Assembly: GCA_029932915.1 (NCBI GenBank)
Contig: JAOZPE010000027.1
Location: 1-38,945 of the forward strand
Origin: Candidatus Krumholzibacteriia bacterium
GTDB lineage: Bacteria > Krumholzibacteriota > Krumholzibacteriia > JAJRXK01
Length of the DNA stretch: 38,945 bases
Reading direction: 5' to 3'
Made by a program: the position numbers and the translations under genes. Below are positions 35,366 through 38,945 of the stretch, piece by piece (within the stretch, counting starts at the first letter, position 1; each line of letters starts with the position of its first letter). The notes below the pieces were generated by a model. The model saw only the letters and a list, made by a program, of their open reading frames with translations. It searched no databases and was not told where the DNA came from.

Positions 35366-35500
35366 GTGTACCCTTGCGGCGCCGTGGAGGAGATCCGCGG
35401 CGCCGTTTCCATGTTCACGAGGAAGAGCCGACGAGAGGGGACCTTTCGTCCGGGTTCCGCTCTCCTCTCCCTGGATTTCCCTGCATGCCGAGGAGAAGCG

Positions 35501-37132
35501 ATGCGATCGCTGCGTCACGCCCTGTTTCCGCTCCTGTTCCTGTCGTTGACGGTGGGTCTTCTCGCCTGTGGCCAGAAGGAGAAGGAGAGCGCGTCCGATC
35601 GAGCGGCGGTGCCGGATCATCCGGTGTACGGGGGCATCCTGAGGGTGGCCTCCAGCGGAGAGCCCGACGTGCTCAACAGCCTCATCACCACCTCCGGATA
35701 CAGCGGCCGTATCCTGGGCATCGTGGGCGAGGGTCTGATCGCGCTGAACCGGCGTCTCGAATGGGAACCGGCGCTGGCCGAGTCGTGGCAGTGGCTCGAC
35801 GATGGTCTCACCCTGCGTTTCCACCTGCGCAAGGGCTTGCGGTGGAGCGATGGCGCACCCTTCAGCGCCTACGACGTGCAGCGCAGCTACGAGTTGTTCA
35901 CCGATCCGGTGATCGCGTCGACCCGCCGCAGCAACTTCGTCGACATGGTCTCCTGTAGCATGATCGACTCGCTGACCGTCGAGATGAAGTTCTCCCGCCG
36001 CAGCCGCGACCAGCTCTTCAACGCGAACCTGCCGCTCCTGCCCGCACACATCGTGGACGATCTCGATCCGGCCCAGGTGGAGAGCTGGCCCATCAACCGC
36101 AAGCCGGTGGGGATGGGACCCTTCCGGCTGAAGCGCTGGGACAGCGGTGAGCGCATCGTCCTCGAACGCAATCCGTACTACTGGGTGGGCAAGCCCTATC
36201 TGGACGGAATCGTCTTCGAGTTCACGCCCGAGCAGACCGTCCGCCTGTTGAAGCTCGAATCGGGCGAGGTGGACATGGTGACGAGCATCGCGCCCAAGGA
36301 TGAGGCCCGGCTGAGGAAGAAGGCCCCCGACATCAAGATCTATGCGCTGTCGGGAAGGCGCTTCGCCTATCTCTGCTACAACCTGCGGCGGCCGTTCCTG
36401 GACGACGTGAGGGTGCGGCAGGCATTCTCGCACGCGATCGACCGGAGGGCCTTCACCGAGAACCTCATGTTCGGGCGGGCGCAGCCGGCGGCCTCGATCA
36501 TCGTGCCGGCTCTGGGCTGGGCCTACGACGCCTCGCTTCCGGTGGACGCCTACGATCCCGAACTGTCCCGGAAGCTGCTGGCCGAGGCGGGTTTCAGCGA
36601 TGAGGACCAAGACGGCGTGATCGAGAAGGACGGACGCGCCTTCGAGGTGGAGATCCTCACCCGCACCGGCGACCCGGTGCGGGAGAACGGCATCCTCATC
36701 CTGCAGCAGAACCTGGCCCGGGTGGGCATCAAGGTGAAGCTGAAGATGATGGAGTTGTCGTCGGCCCTGGCCGAGGTGCGCAAGGGAGAGTTCGACATCT
36801 ACTACGGTCATTACAGCAGCCGCATGAGCGTCGATCCGACGAACATCGCCTGTACCGGGGGGGCGATGAACTGGGGCGGCTATTCCAATCCGCAGATCGA
36901 CCGGCTGGTGCGTCAGGGCCTGGCGGAGATGGACATGGAGAAGGCCAAGCAGATCTGGTACGAGTTCCAGCGGATCTTCGCGCGCGAGCAGCCGTGGACC
37001 ATGTTGTACTACTACGACAGCCTGGTGGGGATCCGCGACACCTTCCACGATTGCACTCCGGACAACCTCTCGCCCTTCTATGACATCCACCGCTGGTGGA
37101 CCTCGGCGCCCGAGGTGGGCCACGTGGACTGA
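35501..37132 (+). CDS. Oligopeptide/dipeptide ABC transporter substrate-binding lipoprotein (SBP_bac_5)
   Basis: The 543-aa protein begins at an ATG behind GAGGAGAAG. A lipoprotein signal ends in LLAC (Cys23), so it is lipid-anchored in the periplasm. The binding domain starts with YGGILRVASSGEPDVLNSL. Typical family-5 features are WEPALAESWQWLDDGLTLRFHLRKG, LRWSDGAPFSAYDVQRSYE, and GMGPFRLKRWDSGERIVLERN. VRQAFSHAIDRRAF and the late FDIYYGHYSSRMSVDPTN segment also fit. Such proteins deliver peptides, or in some cases nickel or sugars, to an inner-membrane permease. No permease or ATPase gene is nearby, so it may work with components elsewhere. The gap from clpB (187 bp) holds two copies of the palindromic GCGGCGCCG (35376-35384, 35397-35405), 21 bp apart, of unknown use. 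Confidence 0.93.
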   Translation: MRSLRHALFPLLFLSLTVGLLACGQKEKESASDRAAVPDHPVYGGILRVASSGEPDVLNSLITTSGYSGRILGIVGEGLIALNRRLEWEPALAESWQWLDDGLTLRFHLRKGLRWSDGAPFSAYDVQRSYELFTDPVIASTRRSNFVDMVSCSMIDSLTVEMKFSRRSRDQLFNANLPLLPAHIVDDLDPAQVESWPINRKPVGMGPFRLKRWDSGERIVLERNPYYWVGKPYLDGIVFEFTPEQTVRLLKLESGEVDMVTSIAPKDEARLRKKAPDIKIYALSGRRFAYLCYNLRRPFLDDVRVRQAFSHAIDRRAFTENLMFGRAQPAASIIVPALGWAYDASLPVDAYDPELSRKLLAEAGFSDEDQDGVIEKDGRAFEVEILTRTGDPVRENGILILQQNLARVGIKVKLKMMELSSALAEVRKGEFDIYYGHYSSRMSVDPTNIACTGGAMNWGGYSNPQIDRLVRQGLAEMDMEKAKQIWYEFQRIFAREQPWTMLYYYDSLVGIRDTFHDCTPDNLSPFYDIHRWWTSAPEVGHVD

Positions 37133-37177
37133 GCCGGAGACGGACGGCCACCATCGCAGGACATCGGGGCGGTCGCG

Positions 37178-37207
37178 TTGACATCACGGGGCCGCCGTCG
37201 CTAGATT
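37178..37207 (+). promoter_or_regulatory. Sigma70-type promoter of the metzincin-like lipoprotein gene
   Basis: A consensus TTGACA (37178-37183), 18 nt, then TAGATT (37202-37207). Transcription would begin near 37214, so the GTG start at 37211 of the longer open frame is excluded and the ATG at 37271 is favoured. Confidence 0.7.
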
Positions 37208-37270
37208 GTCGTGGGATCCAACTCGAGCCGGATGGGTATTCGGCTCCCCCCGCTGGGTCCTCCACCTACC

Positions 37271-38869
37271 ATGCGCACCGTTCCACATTCCCTCCTCCGC
37301 TGGACGCTTGCCGCGGGCATCGCATCGGTGGCTGCGCTCCTGGTCTCGTTGAGTTCGTGCGGGCACGAGGAGGATCCGTGCGCACCGGCGCCGCCGGGGC
37401 CGTCGGCCATCCAGTACGACTGGGTTCCGGCACCGGGGGCGATGACGGTGGCCATCCTCGACACCGTGCGCATCGATCTGCAGCGGCGCGATGGGGAGCC
37501 GGCCGAGGCCACCTTCTTCGTCGACGGCGATTCGGTCTACGTGGGCGAGCACTTCCGCTGGCGCGTGATCCAGCACGGTGGAATCGGGATCGAGGCGCGG
37601 ATGCATCCGCCGCTTCCGCAGGACACGGTGTCGTGGAGCGTGACGGTGGAGGAGTCGGGTCTCGATTCGCTGGTGGGAGTGACCCAGGTGGTGGTGGGCC
37701 GGGGCGACGTCATCGGCAGCATCGGCGTGGGGTGGGAGCGACCGGACGACGGCAAGGACGCCATCGACCACTACATCGTCTACTACGCAACCGGGGCCAT
37801 CACCGAGGCCGGGGCCGGCGGATGCGATTCGGTGGTGGTGGGACACGATCCGCGGGTGGTGGTGCAGCGGCGCCTCATCACCGGGCTGGACGAGCGCACC
37901 GAGTACCACGTCCGGGTGCGGCTGGTGGACGTTCTCGGGCGGCGGGCGGTCTTGAGTCCGGAGGAGGTGAGCCTGAGCACCGGCCACTACGGGCTCTCCG
38001 GGCGGGTGATCCGCCTGAGGGAGAGCGGGGGTGGGGCAGAGGGTTTCCCCGGGGCACTGGTGAAGCTCCACGACCGCCAGACCCTCACCGATGAGGACGG
38101 CGCCTACCGGCTCGATCTCATCCCGGACGTCCTGCAGGACCGGCTGGAGATCCATCCGATCGATCCGGCCGAGAGGAAGGCGTTCTACTGGCTGCGAAGC
38201 GACACCCTGGAGACCGTCGACCAGGACTTCGACGCCCTGCTCTTCCGGGTGGGAACGGTCGCCCTGGACAGCCTGCAGGAGGACGTGTGCAGCCGGCTCG
38301 AGTTCCTGTACATCATGACCGGCCGCTACGAGGACAGCCGCTACGTGCCGCCCATCGAGAAATGGGAGCACTTTCCCATTCCCGTGCGGGTCGATCCCTA
38401 CGTGGTCGATCCCGGCGGTTCGGACGCGGGCCAGTCGCTGGCCGAGGCGATCGAGATCTGGAACCACGAGACCCAGGAGGAACTGTTCACCCCGGTGCTG
38501 GGCCCACTGGACTACGGCGCCGACTATGCCATCATCGTCGGACAGACCACCGGAGGCGGACTGCTGGGGGATGTGAGCATGATCGATCCCCCCGAACCGG
38601 GCTGTCTGTTCCGCTGTGTGCCGCGCAAGGTGCTGATCTCCCTGTCCAGCCAGAACACCCCGTGGGTGATGCTGGCCGTCTCGGTCCACGAACTCGGACA
38701 CGTGTTGTGGATGACCCACAGCCCCAACCCGCAGCACGTGATGTCCGCCGGCGTCTCCCAACTGTCGACGACGATTCCGCAGCCCGACGAGGTGTGGGTG
38801 GCGCGGGTGCTTCGCTACCTGCCCAACGGCACCAATCTGGGCTGGTACAGCGAACCGGAGGTCTGGTAG
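37271..38869 (+). CDS. Lipoprotein with a metzincin-like zinc protease motif
   Basis: The protein is 532 aa. MRTVPHSLLRWTLAAG starts a lipoprotein signal ending in LSSC, so it should be anchored in the envelope. An Ig-like region comes first, then a fibronectin-like domain (GVGWERPDDGKDAIDHYIVY). A carboxypeptidase-regulatory-like segment follows (GLSGRVIRL...GALVKLHDRQTLTDEDGAYRL). The C-terminal ~170 residues hold VSVHELGHVLWMTHS, giving zinc-ligand candidates His473, His477 and His483 and the catalytic Glu474. HVMSAG is a likely Met-turn. Metzincins normally have Gly at the eighth place of HExxHxxGxxH; here it is Trp480, which is odd. AEAIEIWNHETQEELF before it fits the helix that precedes such domains. 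The substrate is unknown. No clear ribosome site precedes the ATG. Confidence 0.8.
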   Translation: MRTVPHSLLRWTLAAGIASVAALLVSLSSCGHEEDPCAPAPPGPSAIQYDWVPAPGAMTVAILDTVRIDLQRRDGEPAEATFFVDGDSVYVGEHFRWRVIQHGGIGIEARMHPPLPQDTVSWSVTVEESGLDSLVGVTQVVVGRGDVIGSIGVGWERPDDGKDAIDHYIVYYATGAITEAGAGGCDSVVVGHDPRVVVQRRLITGLDERTEYHVRVRLVDVLGRRAVLSPEEVSLSTGHYGLSGRVIRLRESGGGAEGFPGALVKLHDRQTLTDEDGAYRLDLIPDVLQDRLEIHPIDPAERKAFYWLRSDTLETVDQDFDALLFRVGTVALDSLQEDVCSRLEFLYIMTGRYEDSRYVPPIEKWEHFPIPVRVDPYVVDPGGSDAGQSLAEAIEIWNHETQEELFTPVLGPLDYGADYAIIVGQTTGGGLLGDVSMIDPPEPGCLFRCVPRKVLISLSSQNTPWVMLAVSVHELGHVLWMTHSPNPQHVMSAGVSQLSTTIPQPDEVWVARVLRYLPNGTNLGWYSEPEVW

Positions 38870-38910
38870 CGGCCGCAGCACTCAGCTGCGACCGGGCTGG
38901 GGGTGAGGGG

Positions 38911-38935
38911 CCGCAGCGGGCAGTGGCCGCTGCGG
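38911..38935 (+). terminator. Hairpin after the metzincin-like gene
   Basis: CCGCAGCGG (38911-38919) and CCGCTGCGG (38927-38935) form a perfect 9-bp stem with a 7-nt loop, 41 bp after the stop codon. The window ends 10 bp later, so a T-tract cannot be judged. Confidence 0.5.
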
Positions 38936-38945
38936 GGCCATTAAC

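Overview
The window is a 38.9-kb piece of a very GC-rich, Gram-negative type bacterial chromosome. Two large gingipain-family (C25) proteins carry FG-GAP-like repeats and a C-terminal 'PNPFNPST...WDGRD..G..V.SGVYF' FlgD-Ig-like domain. Lipoproteins and a myo-inositol-1-phosphate synthase are also present. Together these suggest an uncultivated lineage of the FCB/Krumholzibacteriota/Eisenbacteria/Latescibacterota kind. That placement is an inference from gene style, not from a marker gene. Codon use is strongly GC3-biased, so TTA, CTA and TCA codons are rare and very long antisense open frames appear throughout; I treat these as shadows.

Layout. (1) 1-6.4 kb: surface-glycan block I. It holds a PglF/CapD-type nucleotide-sugar 4,6-dehydratase (cut by the left edge) and an O-antigen ligase/polymerase-like protein on +. 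On - are a PglC/WcaJ-type phosphoglycosyl transferase, a PglE-type DegT aminotransferase and a Wzx-like flippase. (2) 6.5-8.9 kb: inositol-3-phosphate synthase divergent from a LysR regulator, with a clear LysR-type double operator between them. (3) 9-10.6 kb: a DUF2279-like exported protein and a DUF212 (YuiD) membrane protein. (4) 10.9-20.5 kb: surface-glycan block II on +. It holds a ParA ATPase fused to an AMPK/CBM48 glycan-binding domain, an unknown 191-aa protein, a Wzz/GumC-type chain-length protein whose kinase-like tail lacks a P-loop, a second Wzy-like protein, a GT4 glycosyltransferase, a WecA/MraY-type initiating transferase, a methyltransferase and a NodB-like deacetylase. (5) 20.8-30.8 kb: two tandem paralogous C25 proteases. 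(6) 30.6-38.9 kb: an unknown single-pass membrane protein (-) overlapping the second protease, then ClpB, an oligopeptide-binding lipoprotein and a metzincin-like lipoprotein, all on +.

How the parts fit. Blocks I and II together supply most steps of lipid-linked polysaccharide assembly: sugar modification, two initiating transferases, elongation, flipping, polymerisation or ligation, chain-length control and trimming. The most unusual part is the head of block II. There a ParA-type ATPase with an apparently intact glycan-binding site sits directly upstream of a Wzz protein with a degenerate kinase domain, which suggests a split or repurposed version of the usual tyrosine-kinase control module.

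Regulatory sequence can be read in several places. Five promoter candidates share TTGNC(N)-N16-18-TAGNNT, and palindromes or hairpins sit in or next to several of them. No tRNA, rRNA, CRISPR array or insertion sequence was seen.
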